NCBI RefSeq assembly: GCF_018449605.1
Contig: NZ_JAAVUW010000001.1
Coordinates: 310,001-374,000 of the forward strand
Length of the DNA: 64,000 nt
Reading direction: 5' to 3'
From: Luteibacter sp. dw_328
GTDB lineage: Bacteria > Pseudomonadota > Gammaproteobacteria > Xanthomonadales > Rhodanobacteraceae
The number at the start of each line of letters is the position of its first letter. Within the stretch, counting starts at the first letter, position 1. Shown piece after piece: positions 41,462 to 50,774 of the stretch. Under the pieces are notes generated by a model, which did not search any database, was not told the origin of the DNA, and worked only from the letters and a program-made list of their open reading frames with translations. A program made the position numbers and the translations under genes.

Positions 41462-42415
41462 ATGCAAGCCCTCCTGTTCGACCGCTTCGGCGGCACCGAC
41501 GTCCTGCGCTGGGACACCATCGCCGACCCGGTTCCCGGCCCTGGCCAGGTGCTCGTCCGTACGCAAGCCGTAGGCCTGAACTTCGCAGACGTGTATCGCC
41601 GCAACGGCACCTATCATCTCTCGGGCGCCGCGCCCTGGATCCTCGGCTACGAAGGGGCAGGTGTCGTCGTGTCGCCCGGGAGCCCCTATCCCCAAGGCAG
41701 CCGGGTCGGCTTCGCCGACATGCCGTTCGCCAACGCCGAACTGGTCGCCGTCGACGTGGACAAGCTGATTCCGTTGCCGGACGACATTTCGGCAGAGACG
41801 GCCGCGGCCGTCCTGCTGCAGGGCCTCACCGCGCAATACCTGGTGACCGATAGCTCGAATCCCCAGCCGGGCCAGGTGGCACTGGTGCATGCCGCCGCCG
41901 GCGGCGTTGGCCTCCTGCTGGTGCAGATGCTGCGTGCCAAGGGCGTACTCGTGGTCGGTGTCGCCTCGTCCGACGCCAAGCGTGACGCCGCGCGGCGCGC
42001 GGGCGCCGACATGGTCATGGGCTACGAAGACCTCGTCGAGCGTGTACAGGACGCGACCGAGGGGGCGGGCGTGCACGTCACCTACGATTCCGTCGGGCGC
42101 ACGTTAGGCGACAGCCTCGCCGCCACGCGCACGGGCGGTACCGTGGTCTTTTACGGCATGGCCGGCGGCGATCCGGACCCCGTCGATCCGCGCCTGCTGA
42201 TGGACCGTTCGCTGACCCTCACCGGCGGCGACCTATGGAACGTGCTCGTCAACGCCGAGGTGCGCAGGCAGCGCGCCTCTGAACTGTTCGCTCTTATCCG
42301 CAAAGGCTCGCTGGTTCCGACGATCGCCGGCACGTTTCCCCTGCGCGATGGCGGCAAAGCACACGCGTTCCTGGAGAGCCGCGGAGCGATCGGCAAAGTG
42401 GTGATGCTCACTTGA
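41462..42415 (+). CDS. NADPH:quinone oxidoreductase (zeta-crystallin-like MDR)
   Basis: The 317-residue zinc-free MDR enzyme has an N-terminal GroES-like domain (VRTQAVGLNFADVYRRNGTYHL, GYEGAGVVV) and an NADPH-binding Rossmann domain (QVALVHAAAGGVGLLLVQMLRAKGVLVVGVASSDAKRDAARRAGAD). It lacks the zinc-binding cysteines of alcohol dehydrogenases. It should reduce quinones or other electrophiles with NADPH. The last codons overlap the TTG start of the diguanylate cyclase, so the two are translationally linked. Confidence 0.9.
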   Translation: MQALLFDRFGGTDVLRWDTIADPVPGPGQVLVRTQAVGLNFADVYRRNGTYHLSGAAPWILGYEGAGVVVSPGSPYPQGSRVGFADMPFANAELVAVDVDKLIPLPDDISAETAAAVLLQGLTAQYLVTDSSNPQPGQVALVHAAAGGVGLLLVQMLRAKGVLVVGVASSDAKRDAARRAGADMVMGYEDLVERVQDATEGAGVHVTYDSVGRTLGDSLAATRTGGTVVFYGMAGGDPDPVDPRLLMDRSLTLTGGDLWNVLVNAEVRRQRASELFALIRKGSLVPTIAGTFPLRDGGKAHAFLESRGAIGKVVMLT

Positions 42416-43869
42416 TAACCCAGCGCTGGACACCCCGCGTGTCGGCGTTGCTCCTGGGTGTGCACGCGGGCATCGCGATGTTCGTCACCGTGCGGACCCT
42501 GAGCTGGAGTTATGCGGCGGTGCTCGTCATCGCCGTGCTGGCGTTGTACCTCTGCTGGCGTCGCAGCATCCAGGCGGTGGAGCACAACAAACCGCTGTGG
42601 TGGATCCTGTTTGGCGCCATCCTGGCGAAAACGACGGCACTGGCCCTGTTGTTCGCGGATTCGCTCCTGAATGCCGAAGGCACGCTGGTGATGGTCGATC
42701 CCAGCTTCTATTTCTGCATGGCGAGCCTGCTGATGATCGCGGCAGCGACGTACAACCCGACGGGACCGATGTTCCGCTGGACGACGGCAGCGGATACGCT
42801 GCTGGCCATCGCGCTGGCGGCGATGTTTTACGTGACCTTGCATCATGCCGTCGATCCATCTTCGCCGGCTGCTTCGGCCTCGTTCCTCATCCTGCTGTTC
42901 GACGGCCTCGATGCCCTCGTCGCCCTGTTCGCCACCATCCGCCTGCTCGGCACACGTCGCAAGGACGAACGCCGGTTCTTCTTCGTGCTGGCGACGTTCG
43001 CGTGGGTGGATGGCATCTGCGCCGCGGCGCACAACCGCTTGCTGTCGCTCACCGAGTCCTACCTGCCTGAACTGCTCCTTTCGATTCCGCTCCTGGTGCT
43101 CGGTGTGCTCGTCAGCCGCAGGAGTATCGGCTGGCTTCGCGGCTATCGGCCCTCACGCACTGCCATCTACCTGTCCGGCAGCGTCAGCCCGTTCGTGCTC
43201 TGCCTGGCCTTATGCGCTCTGGTGTTCTTCCTGTTGAAATCCCAGCCGGTGCTTGCCATGGTCATCCTCGCCGTGGCCTTGACCGTCTACGCGGCGCGCA
43301 ACGCGATCGTGATCGGCTATCACCTGGCCGTGGAAGACGAGCTGCGCCTCTTAAGGCGCGGCCTCCAGTACACGGCCAACCACGACGAGCTGACTGGCCT
43401 GCAGAATCGTCGCGGCCTGTTCCTGGCGCTCAGGCGTGCGCTCGATCGCACCGACGATGAGAAGCCCTGCGTCAGCCTGGCGATGCTCGATGTGGATCGG
43501 TTCAAAGGCTTCAACGACGCCTATGGCCACCTCGCCGGCGATGCATGCCTTACCCTCGTCGCCCAGGCCTTGCGTGCGGCGCTGACGGTCGTACCAGGCT
43601 CGGTCGTGGCGCGGTATGGCGGTGAGGAGTTCGTGGTCGTGTTGCCCGGCATCGATGCCAGCGAGGCGTTGGGCATCATTGAAACGGTTCGGCAGGATGT
43701 CTACACCCTAGGCATCGCCAACCGTCACGGCATCGACGGCCTGGTAACGATCAGTGCGGGCATCGCCACGCATTGCGCGCCGAACCCGGTGAGCGCGGAA
43801 ACGTTGCTGAACCTCGCCGACGAGGCGGTGTACCGGGCAAAAGCGGCCGGGCGCAACCGCACGATGTGA
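42412..43869 (+). CDS. Membrane-bound diguanylate cyclase (GGDEF)
   Basis: The 485-residue protein has about eight N-terminal membrane helices (residues about 10-310) and a C-terminal GGDEF domain: TANHDELTGLQNRRGLFLAL, LAMLDVDRFKGFNDAYGHLAGDACL and VVARYGGEEFVVVLPG. The catalytic motif is GGEEF, so it should make cyclic di-GMP. The inhibitory RxxD I-site that normally lies just upstream is missing (VVPGSVVARYGGEEF), so product feedback is probably absent. The start is TTG 42412, overlapping the oxidoreductase stop. Confidence 0.9.
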   Translation: MITQRWTPRVSALLLGVHAGIAMFVTVRTLSWSYAAVLVIAVLALYLCWRRSIQAVEHNKPLWWILFGAILAKTTALALLFADSLLNAEGTLVMVDPSFYFCMASLLMIAAATYNPTGPMFRWTTAADTLLAIALAAMFYVTLHHAVDPSSPAASASFLILLFDGLDALVALFATIRLLGTRRKDERRFFFVLATFAWVDGICAAAHNRLLSLTESYLPELLLSIPLLVLGVLVSRRSIGWLRGYRPSRTAIYLSGSVSPFVLCLALCALVFFLLKSQPVLAMVILAVALTVYAARNAIVIGYHLAVEDELRLLRRGLQYTANHDELTGLQNRRGLFLALRRALDRTDDEKPCVSLAMLDVDRFKGFNDAYGHLAGDACLTLVAQALRAALTVVPGSVVARYGGEEFVVVLPGIDASEALGIIETVRQDVYTLGIANRHGIDGLVTISAGIATHCAPNPVSAETLLNLADEAVYRAKAAGRNRTM

Positions 43870-43953
43870 CAGCTATCGGCGAGTTCACACCGGTGAAGGC
43901 TGCTTTGACGGCACGTAGTGCATGTTAGGCGCCCGACCAAGCCGAGGTGTGCC

Positions 43954-46062
43954 ATGGCCAAGAAAGCCCCGTCGGCGGCAAGTGCTGCCGCTCAGAAGAA
44001 CACTGCAGAATTCCCGAAAGACCGACGTGGGCAAGGCGATGAACTCCACCAGACGGCCGGTGGCGAGCATGCATCGCTGACAACGAACCAGGGCCTGGTG
44101 ATCGGAGACAACCAGAACTCGCTGAAAGCCAACGCCCGCGGTCCCACGCTGTTGGAAGACTTCATCCTTCGCGAGAAGATCACCCACTTCGACCATGAGC
44201 GCATTCCGGAGCGGATCGTGCACGCGCGCGGTTCGGCGGCGCACGGCTTCTTCGAGCTGACAGCCTCGCTGGCCGAGTACACCACCGCTCGTGTCCTTAC
44301 CGAGGTCGGCGAGCGCACACCGTTGTTCACGCGGTTCTCCACGGTCGCCGGTGGCTCGGGCTCGGTGGACACCCCGCGCGACGTGCGTGGCTTCGCCGTG
44401 AAGCTCTACACGAAGGAGGGCAACTGGGACCTGGTTGGCAACAACATCCCGGTGTTCTTCATCCAGGACGCGATCAAGTTTCCCGACCTGATTCATGCCG
44501 TAAAGATGGAACCCGACCGCGGCTTCCCGCAGGCGGCGAGCGCGCACGACACGTTCTGGGATTTCATCTCTCTCACGCCCGAGTCGATGCACATGATCCA
44601 GTGGGCGATGTCCGATCGGACCATTCCGCGCTCGCTGCGCATGATGGAAGGCTTTGGGATCCATTCGTTCCGCCTGCTGAATGCGAAGGGCAAGTCCACC
44701 TTCGTCAAGTTCCACTGGCGGCCGAAGCTTGGCCTGCAATCGACGGTGTGGGACGAGGCAGTGAAACTCGCCGGCGCCGATCCGGACTTCCATCGTCGCG
44801 ACCTGTTCGAGGCGATCCAGGCGGGCAACTTCCCCGAGTGGGAGCTCGGCGTGCAGCTCTTCACGGAGGCGCAGGCGGCGAAGTTCCCATTCGATCACCT
44901 CGACTCGACCAAGCTCATCCCCGAAGAACTCATCCCGCTGAAGATCATCGGCCGGATGGTGCTGGACCGCCGGCCGGACAACTTCTTCGCCGAGACCGAG
45001 CAGGTCGCGTTCTGTCCGTCGCACCTGGTGCCCGGCATCGACTTCAGCAACGACCCGCTGCTTCAGGGGCGCCTGTTCTCCTACCTCGACACGCAGTTGT
45101 CGCGCCTGGGTTCGCCGAACTTCCACCAGCTGCCCATCAACGCACCGAAGTGCCCCTTCGCCAACCAGCAGCGCGACGGCCACATGCAAACGCAGGTCCC
45201 CAAGGGACGTGTCGCCTATGAGCCGAGCTCGTTGCAGGCCGACTCGCCGCGCGAAGATCCCGCCCTCGGTTTCCGCAGCGCCGCCGTGCAGGAAGAAGGA
45301 ACGCGAGAGCGCGTCCGTGCCGAAACCTTCGCCGATCACTACAGCCAGGCCCGTTTGTTCTTCACCAGCCAGACAGCGTTCGAGCAGGCGCACATCGCCT
45401 CGGCCTTCGTGTTCGAGCTGTCGAAGGTGGATGCGGTGCACGTGCGTGAAGCGATCGTCGGACACCTCCGTCATGTCGACGAGGATCTGGCCAGGCGCGT
45501 CGCGGCTGGACTGGCCATGTCGCCTTTACCGAAGGCGCCCAAAGCGGCCGCTCCCGTCGTGCCGATGAAGCCCTCTCCCGCCTTGCAGATCATCGGCAAG
45601 ATGAAGGCGACCCTGCAGGGACGTGTCGTGGGTATCCTCATCAACGACGGCTCGGACGGCGTTGCGGTGGCGAAGCTGCGTAAAGCGATCGAAGGCGCGG
45701 GAGCCACCGTGAAGATCGTTGCGCCGAAGGTCGGCGGGGCGAAGCTGGCCGATGGCACGCTGCTCGTTGCCGACGGGCAGCTGGCTGGTACGCCGTCGAT
45801 CAACTTCGATGCCGTGGCCATCCTGCTGTCGGCGGAGGGTGCTGCCGCACTCACGAAGGAAGCCGCCGCGATCGACTTCGTTCGCGATGCCTTCGGGCAC
45901 CTGAAAGCCCTGGCCCTGGACGATGGTGGACGCGCGCTCTTTGCCAAGGCGGGACTGGAAGCCGATGCGGGTGTGGTCAAGGCGTCGGACGCGGATGCGT
46001 TCGTCACCTTGGCATCCACCCGGCAATTTGCGCGAGAGGCGAAGGTGCGTACGCTGGCGTGA
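43954..46062 (+). CDS. katE: Large-subunit (clade 2) catalase, HPII/KatE type
   Basis: The 702-residue haem catalase has catalytic His H90 in [16 protein letters not shown], the distal Asn in [19 protein letters not shown], and the haem-ligand Tyr region [14 protein letters not shown]. The C-terminal extension from about residue 540 is a flavodoxin/DJ-1-like domain ([42 protein letters not shown]), which defines the large-subunit clade. It degrades hydrogen peroxide, usually in stationary phase. ATG 43954 follows GAGG; a frame extension upstream is rejected. It is monocistronic. Confidence 0.95.
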   Translation: MAKKAPSAASAAAQKNTAEFPKDRRGQGDELHQTAGGEHASLTTNQGLVIGDNQNSLKANARGPTLLEDFILREKITHFDHERIPERIVHARGSAAHGFFELTASLAEYTTARVLTEVGERTPLFTRFSTVAGGSGSVDTPRDVRGFAVKLYTKEGNWDLVGNNIPVFFIQDAIKFPDLIHAVKMEPDRGFPQAASAHDTFWDFISLTPESMHMIQWAMSDRTIPRSLRMMEGFGIHSFRLLNAKGKSTFVKFHWRPKLGLQSTVWDEAVKLAGADPDFHRRDLFEAIQAGNFPEWELGVQLFTEAQAAKFPFDHLDSTKLIPEELIPLKIIGRMVLDRRPDNFFAETEQVAFCPSHLVPGIDFSNDPLLQGRLFSYLDTQLSRLGSPNFHQLPINAPKCPFANQQRDGHMQTQVPKGRVAYEPSSLQADSPREDPALGFRSAAVQEEGTRERVRAETFADHYSQARLFFTSQTAFEQAHIASAFVFELSKVDAVHVREAIVGHLRHVDEDLARRVAAGLAMSPLPKAPKAAAPVVPMKPSPALQIIGKMKATLQGRVVGILINDGSDGVAVAKLRKAIEGAGATVKIVAPKVGGAKLADGTLLVADGQLAGTPSINFDAVAILLSAEGAAALTKEAAAIDFVRDAFGHLKALALDDGGRALFAKAGLEADAGVVKASDADAFVTLASTRQFAREAKVRTLA

Positions 46063-46135
46063 ATCGGCCCCTCCGGGGTTGACCGCAGCACGGCCTGGCG
46101 CTAATGGTGTCGTTCGTCCACGTCACGAGTTGCCC

Positions 46136-46591
46136 ATGAACGCCAGGCCCTTCGCTACCTTAGCCATGACCGTGCTTGGTCTGTCGACCACCATGCCCTC
46201 GTCAGCCGCCGATGCTGACAACAAGGCGGTGCTTGCACCTGTCCAGGCGTTCTTCGACGGCATGGCGAAGTACGACAGCGCCGCCATACGCGCCACCGTG
46301 CAGCCGGAAGGCAGCGTCGCCTTGTTGCGTAAAGGCAAGGTGGTGCGCATGACCCTGGGCGAATTCGCCGATCACATGAAGCCCGCGAAGGATCGCATCG
46401 AGGAGCGCATCTACGATCCGCTCGTCAGGGTCGACGGTGATATTGCGTTCGTGTGGGCGCCGTACGATTTTCTGGTCAACGGCCAGGTGAAACATTGCGG
46501 AACGGATGCGGTGAACCTCATCCGTATCGACGGTCGCTGGCTGATCGCCGGTATTGCGGACAACAGCCGGGATACGTGTCCCGCCCGCTAG
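46136..46591 (+). CDS. Exported NTF2/SnoaL-like protein
   Basis: The 151-residue protein has a signal peptide (FATLAMTVLGLSTTMPSSAA) and an NTF2-like fold: NKAVLAPVQAFFDGMAKYDSAAIRATVQPEGSVALLRKGKVVRMTLGEFADHM, then VDGDIAFVWAPYDFLVNGQVKHCGTDAVNLIRIDGRWLIAGIADN. It may bind or convert a small periplasmic molecule. ATG 46136 is selected because the signal peptide starts there; the frame is open further upstream into the catalase gene. Confidence 0.82.
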   Translation: MNARPFATLAMTVLGLSTTMPSSAADADNKAVLAPVQAFFDGMAKYDSAAIRATVQPEGSVALLRKGKVVRMTLGEFADHMKPAKDRIEERIYDPLVRVDGDIAFVWAPYDFLVNGQVKHCGTDAVNLIRIDGRWLIAGIADNSRDTCPAR

Positions 46592-46601
46592 GGTAGGGTA
46601 C

Positions 46602-46850
46602 TCAGGCGTCGCCGAAGGCCAGGTCGATCTCGTTGGAGATGGCCACCATGGCGGCGCCATACCCCGGTTGAGGCTCACTGCCGGGTGGTCCGAGCAGACG
46701 GCTGAGATGCGAAGCGGCGTCGGCGATACCGTCGTAGCCTTCAGGTGCGGCCAGGGATGCGATGCGACGCGCACGGAAGCGGCTTTCGTCAAGGTCGCCG
46801 GCCACCGCGGCCTCGTTCATGGCCACGGCGTCGAAGATGATGTCGCCCAT
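46602..46850 (-). CDS. Small hypothetical protein
   Basis: The 82-residue acidic soluble protein begins MGDIIFDAVAMNEAAVAGDLDESRFRARRIASL and ends with GYGAAMVAISNEIDLAFGDA. It is mostly helical by composition, and I do not recognise the family. The start could be ATG 46850 or the upstream Met at 46928 in the same frame. It stands between the NTF2-like gene and the M3 peptidase, with no clear partner. Confidence 0.5.
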   Translation of the reverse strand: MGDIIFDAVAMNEAAVAGDLDESRFRARRIASLAAPEGYDGIADAASHLSRLLGPPGSEPQPGYGAAMVAISNEIDLAFGDA

Positions 46851-46969
46851 GGTGAGGCTATCGGTTTCCTGGCGGCGCACGGCGTAAGTCCCTGATTCGA
46901 CCCGGGGGAAGCATACAGCGGGCGGCACGGCGCGGGCGTCATCAAAATGTGAAACAGACCGCCCTTTGG

Positions 46970-48802
46970 CTAATTGCCGTAGATATTGCCCAGCGCGGCC
47001 ATCTTGCCTTTGATTACGTCCATATCGGCGTTCACCAGGTCCGACGGGCTCAGGTCGTGACCGAAGAAGCGCTTGAGGATTTCCTTCGGGGGCGCATCGA
47101 AGCCGGACGCCATCATCGCCTCGTAGCGCTTCTGGAAATCGCGTGGATCGCTTGTCGCCATGGCAAACATCTTCGTTGCCAACAGCCCGGCATACAGGTA
47201 ATTGGCGAGGTAAAGAGGATCCTGGTACATCAGCCGTTTGCCGATCCAGGCATGTTTCAGTTCCGGATCGATGCCGGGCCAGATCTCAAAGCGGCCGGTG
47301 GTAGCCAGCGTGAGCGCGTCCAGGTCGGCCGCCTTGCGGATCTTGCCGGCCATCACCCCGTCGTAGATGGCTTCCTCGAGTTGGGCTTCTTCGGCGGAGG
47401 TGAAGATTTCGAAGGTCATCTCGTCCAGCTGGGCTTGCAGGTAGTACGCCCGCGTGGGCGCATCGGGCGCATGTTTGTAGAGGTGCTCGTAGAACAGCAT
47501 TTCGTTGAGAATGGCGATGGCCTCGTGCATCCAGCTGGGGCCGTGGTTGTAGAACGGCGAGACGCCGTGCGCATTCATCAACTCGCTGTGCAGCGCGTGG
47601 CCACCTTCGTGCGCGACGACACTGGCGCCTTTCAGGTCCGACTGCCACTGGCCGAGAAAAAGGCCCGGTGGTACGCCGGGAGCAGCGATCGAGAACGCGT
47701 CGTTGACACGACTGCCGCTGGCGTCGCCGAGGTCTGTACGGTGCGCCGCCGGATCCAGCAATGCCGTGAAACGCGCCACGTAATCGCGTCCCAGCGGCGC
47801 GAGCGCTGCCGGAACGATGCGACGAATCTGCGCATAGTCGAAGACCGGCGCCGTGAAGCCCGATGGCGGCAGCGTCATGTCCCAGCTGTGCACGTCGGCG
47901 ATCTTTGCCACACGGCTGACTTGGCTGGCCCGCAGTCGCTGGTAATCCATGAGCACGGCGGCGCGCTGCTGCACAGCTTGTGCCGTCGCGTCGACGTCGG
48001 CGCGGTCGAACTGGCGACCGAAGTAAACGGCCTCGGGCGCATCGGCGAAGTGCTGCAGGTGCGCGGTCTTGTCGTTGAGACGCACGATGCCGATCAGCAG
48101 GGAGGCGTAGGTTTCTGCGTTGAGGGCGTTGGCCGCCTGTTTCTGCTGCCACGCCTGTTGCCTCACGGCGCGATCCGGATCGGTGCCGAGGCGCTCCGCG
48201 TCCTTGCCCGCGTCGAAGTCGCCCGCGCTCGTGTGCACCGTGCCGTAGACGGTCGCCCGGCGCGTCTTCTGATAGGCGTTGCGCAGCGCCGTACTACCCT
48301 GGTCCGAGACCTCGTCCATGATCGTCTGTTGCTCGGGCGGGAGCTCGTGCGGCAGGCCGCGAAGGGCGCGATCCAGCACATAGGCATAGTGCTTCAGCTC
48401 AGGCGTTTCCCGGGCCGCCTGGTCGAACCCGGGCTCACCCAAGGCACGCAACGTGTTGCGAACCGTCATGACGAGGTTGCCCTCGTCGGTCTGCACCGCG
48501 CTGAGCGCGTCCGCGGCCGCGTGATCGTCGATATCGAGGGCGGTGAGCAGGTGCAGGTACGCGATATGCCGCTGGCCGCGGGCCAGCAACGCCTCCGCGC
48601 GGCGCAGATACGCAAGCAGGTCGCCGGGCGAAGAAGCGGCCAGGACGGGCAGGGCCGTCATGTCGGCTTCGAGGGCGACCCGATCGGTCGCTTCACCGGC
48701 GGGGGACGCGAAGTACGCCGTCGGATCGATGTGATACGTGTCGGCGACCGCAAGGCCGGGGACGCAGAGGAGCAGGGTAACGAGCAGGCGAGGTGTGCGC
48801 AT
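46970..48802 (-). CDS. Exported M3-family oligoendopeptidase
   Basis: The 610-residue protein has a signal peptide (LLVTLLLCVPGLAVA) and a thimet-oligopeptidase/PepF catalytic domain. The zinc site is H398-E399-G-G-H402 in VVAHEGGHALHSEL, with a downstream glutamate in WMHEAIAILNEMLFYEH. Other M3 marks are HALHSELMNAHGVSPFYNHGPSW and DPLYLANYLYAGLLATKMFA. It should cut short peptides in the periplasm, whereas most PepF proteins are cytoplasmic. It is monocistronic, 168 bases before the next minus-strand gene. Confidence 0.9.
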   Translation of the reverse strand: MRTPRLLVTLLLCVPGLAVADTYHIDPTAYFASPAGEATDRVALEADMTALPVLAASSPGDLLAYLRRAEALLARGQRHIAYLHLLTALDIDDHAAADALSAVQTDEGNLVMTVRNTLRALGEPGFDQAARETPELKHYAYVLDRALRGLPHELPPEQQTIMDEVSDQGSTALRNAYQKTRRATVYGTVHTSAGDFDAGKDAERLGTDPDRAVRQQAWQQKQAANALNAETYASLLIGIVRLNDKTAHLQHFADAPEAVYFGRQFDRADVDATAQAVQQRAAVLMDYQRLRASQVSRVAKIADVHSWDMTLPPSGFTAPVFDYAQIRRIVPAALAPLGRDYVARFTALLDPAAHRTDLGDASGSRVNDAFSIAAPGVPPGLFLGQWQSDLKGASVVAHEGGHALHSELMNAHGVSPFYNHGPSWMHEAIAILNEMLFYEHLYKHAPDAPTRAYYLQAQLDEMTFEIFTSAEEAQLEEAIYDGVMAGKIRKAADLDALTLATTGRFEIWPGIDPELKHAWIGKRLMYQDPLYLANYLYAGLLATKMFAMATSDPRDFQKRYEAMMASGFDAPPKEILKRFFGHDLSPSDLVNADMDVIKGKMAALGNIYGN

Positions 48803-48865
48803 GGCCCAACGGTAGCAACCGCGACGGCAGGCTGCTTTACCGGGATTAACGTGCGTTGCCTGCGC

Positions 48866-49627
48866 TTAGCGGACGGCCTGCCGCCATGCCGTCGGCGTGG
48901 TGGCATGGACGGCACGGAACGAGCGCGAGAACTGCGTCGCGCCGGCGAAACCGCATTCCAGCGCGATATCCAGGAGAGGACGCCGTGTGGCGCGGAGCAA
49001 CTCGGCAGCACGCTCCACCCGCAGGCGGCGCACGTAATCGCCGATGGTGCATTCGTGAACGGTGCGGAAGGTGCGGGCCAGGTGAACAGGGTGACGTCCG
49101 GCGATGCCCGCGAGCTGGTCGAGCGTCATCTCGCGCGTCGGGTCGTCGTGCAGGAAGTCGCGTACGCGTCGAAGCCACGCGGGCTCGTTGTGCGTTCGCT
49201 GGTCCAGCCCACGCGCGGCCAGCGCCAGCGCTTCCATCGTCAGCCCCTGGGCGGATAGCCCCGCAAAGGCGTCGCCGAGCGCAAGCTGTTCGACGATGCG
49301 CCGTCCCAGCCCGAGCAGCTCCCTGGAGCGGCGAAGCAGTGGGCGTCCGTCGAGCCGCGCCGACTGGCCGGCGAGCAGCTCGGTGGTTTCGGTGTCGGGG
49401 GAGAAAATGACCTTGCGCGCGCCGTCGCGGCCAAAGCGCTGGGCGTGTGTCGCATGGGCTGGGCAGAACAGAAGGTCGCCCGGTTCGTGTTCGTTGATTT
49501 GCCCGAGGATGCGCTCTTCGTAGCCGCCGGCGATGACGAGACAGAACCAGGCTTCGTCGTGGGCGTGAGCGGCCATGTCGCCATGGGGGACGTAGTCGGA
49601 CACGTGCAGCTCGGTAATGCCGCTCAT
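48866..49627 (-). CDS. AraC family transcriptional regulator
   Basis: The 253-residue regulator has an N-terminal cupin (HAHDEAWFCLVIAGGYEERI, EPGDLLFCPAHATHAQRFG) and a C-terminal AraC HTH pair (EMTLDQLAGIAGRHPVHLARTFRTVHECTIGDYVRRLRVERAAELLRATRRPLLDIALECGFAGATQFSRSFRAVHATTPTAWR). GGAG precedes ATG 49627. It lies 19 bases downstream of the cioAB-DUF2474 operon on the same strand and may be co-transcribed with it. Confidence 0.88.
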   Translation of the reverse strand: MSGITELHVSDYVPHGDMAAHAHDEAWFCLVIAGGYEERILGQINEHEPGDLLFCPAHATHAQRFGRDGARKVIFSPDTETTELLAGQSARLDGRPLLRRSRELLGLGRRIVEQLALGDAFAGLSAQGLTMEALALAARGLDQRTHNEPAWLRRVRDFLHDDPTREMTLDQLAGIAGRHPVHLARTFRTVHECTIGDYVRRLRVERAAELLRATRRPLLDIALECGFAGATQFSRSFRAVHATTPTAWRQAVR

Positions 49628-49646
49628 CCAGTGCTCCTTGCGTTGC

Positions 49647-49760
49647 TCAGTGCGGTACCAGCAGCCGGAAGAGCCCGGCGACACAGGCTACCGCGGCGAC
49701 GCCTCCCAGATAAAGCGCCACGAACCAGGCCGCCTGGCGCAGGCGTGGATGCTTCGCCAT
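49647..49760 (-). CDS. DUF2474 small membrane subunit of bd oxidase
   Basis: The 37-residue single-helix protein begins MAKHPRLRQAAWFVALYLGGVAAVACVAG, with a basic N-terminus followed by a hydrophobic segment. DUF2474 proteins follow cydB in CIO-type operons and are analogous to CydX, which stabilises the oxidase. Its ATG overlaps the CydB stop (TGATG), so expression is coupled. It is below the size usually reported by ORF finders. Confidence 0.85.
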   Translation of the reverse strand: MAKHPRLRQAAWFVALYLGGVAAVACVAGLFRLLVPH

Positions 49761-50767
49761 CAGTGATAGCCCTCGTCGCCGTGCCGCACCTTTCCGCGAA
49801 AAACCCAGTACGCAAGGACGGTATACGAAAGGATGATCGGAATGACGATGGCGGCGCCGACCAGCGTGAACACCTGGCTGGAACGCGGCGCGGACGCTTC
49901 CCAGATGCTCAGCGAGGGCGGAATGATGTTGGGGAAGATGCTGATCAGCAGTCCGCTGTAGCCAAGGAACACGATGGCCAGGGTGAGCAGGAAGGGCGCC
50001 CGGTCCGCGCCGCGCCGCACGCTCGTCAGGATGCCGATGACGCAGGCGAGCACCAGGACGGGCACCGGCAGGAAGAAAAGCAGGTTGGGCATGGTCAGCC
50101 ACCGGGCGGCCACACCGGGCTGGCCCAGCAGGGTCCAGATGCTGACGATGCCGACGGCAGCGGCCAGGCACAGTGTCAGCGGACGCATCAGCACCGCCAT
50201 GCGACGTTGCAGCTCGCCCTCGGTCTTCATCAACAGCCAGCCACAACCCAGCGTGGCGTAGGTCAGTAGCAGGCCGATGCCGGTGAACAGGTTGAAGGGT
50301 GAGAACCAGTCGAAGGGACCGCCGACGAACTTGCCGTCGCGCACGTCGATACCCTGCAGCAGGCTGCCCAGGATCACACCCTGGGCGAACGTCGCCACGC
50401 CCGAGCCGGCGATGAAGGCGAGATCCCACAGGTGCTGCGTGCGCCGGGCCTTCGCCCTGATTTCGAAGGCCACGCCGCGGAAGATCAATCCGCACAGCAT
50501 CGCGATGATCGGCAGGTAGGTGGCCGGAAGAAGCACCGAGTAGGCCACGGGAAACACCGCGTAGAGGCAGGCACCCCCCAGCACCATCCAGGTTTCGTTG
50601 CCGTCCCACACCGGGGCGACGGTGTTGAGCATGACTTCGCGCTCGCCTTCGCGATCGAAGAACGGAAAGATCAGGCCGATGCCAAGGTCGAACCCATCTA
50701 GCATGACGTAGAGGAACACGCCGAAGCCGATGATGGCCGCCCAGATCACGGGCAAGTCGATATGCAT
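49760..50767 (-). CDS. cioB: Cytochrome bd ubiquinol oxidase subunit II
   Basis: The 335-residue inner-membrane subunit II has about eight helices. It starts MHIDLPVIWAAIIGFGVFLYVMLDGFDLGIGLIFPFF and includes APVWDGNETWMVLGGACLYAVFPVAYSVLLPATYLPIIAML and the late IFPNIIPPSLSIWEASA, all typical of CydB/CioB. With subunit I it oxidises ubiquinol and reduces oxygen. It lies seven bases after the subunit I stop. Confidence 0.93.
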   Translation of the reverse strand: MHIDLPVIWAAIIGFGVFLYVMLDGFDLGIGLIFPFFDREGEREVMLNTVAPVWDGNETWMVLGGACLYAVFPVAYSVLLPATYLPIIAMLCGLIFRGVAFEIRAKARRTQHLWDLAFIAGSGVATFAQGVILGSLLQGIDVRDGKFVGGPFDWFSPFNLFTGIGLLLTYATLGCGWLLMKTEGELQRRMAVLMRPLTLCLAAAVGIVSIWTLLGQPGVAARWLTMPNLLFFLPVPVLVLACVIGILTSVRRGADRAPFLLTLAIVFLGYSGLLISIFPNIIPPSLSIWEASAPRSSQVFTLVGAAIVIPIILSYTVLAYWVFRGKVRHGDEGYH

Positions 50768-50774
50768 GGCGTGG

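Noticed and set aside
46949-49258. Very long open frame (769 codons) on the plus strand
   Set aside because: It is antisense to the M3 peptidase and AraC genes, whose motifs (HEGGH, AraC HTH) are clear; its translation is Arg/Val-rich without domains. It is a high-GC shadow frame.
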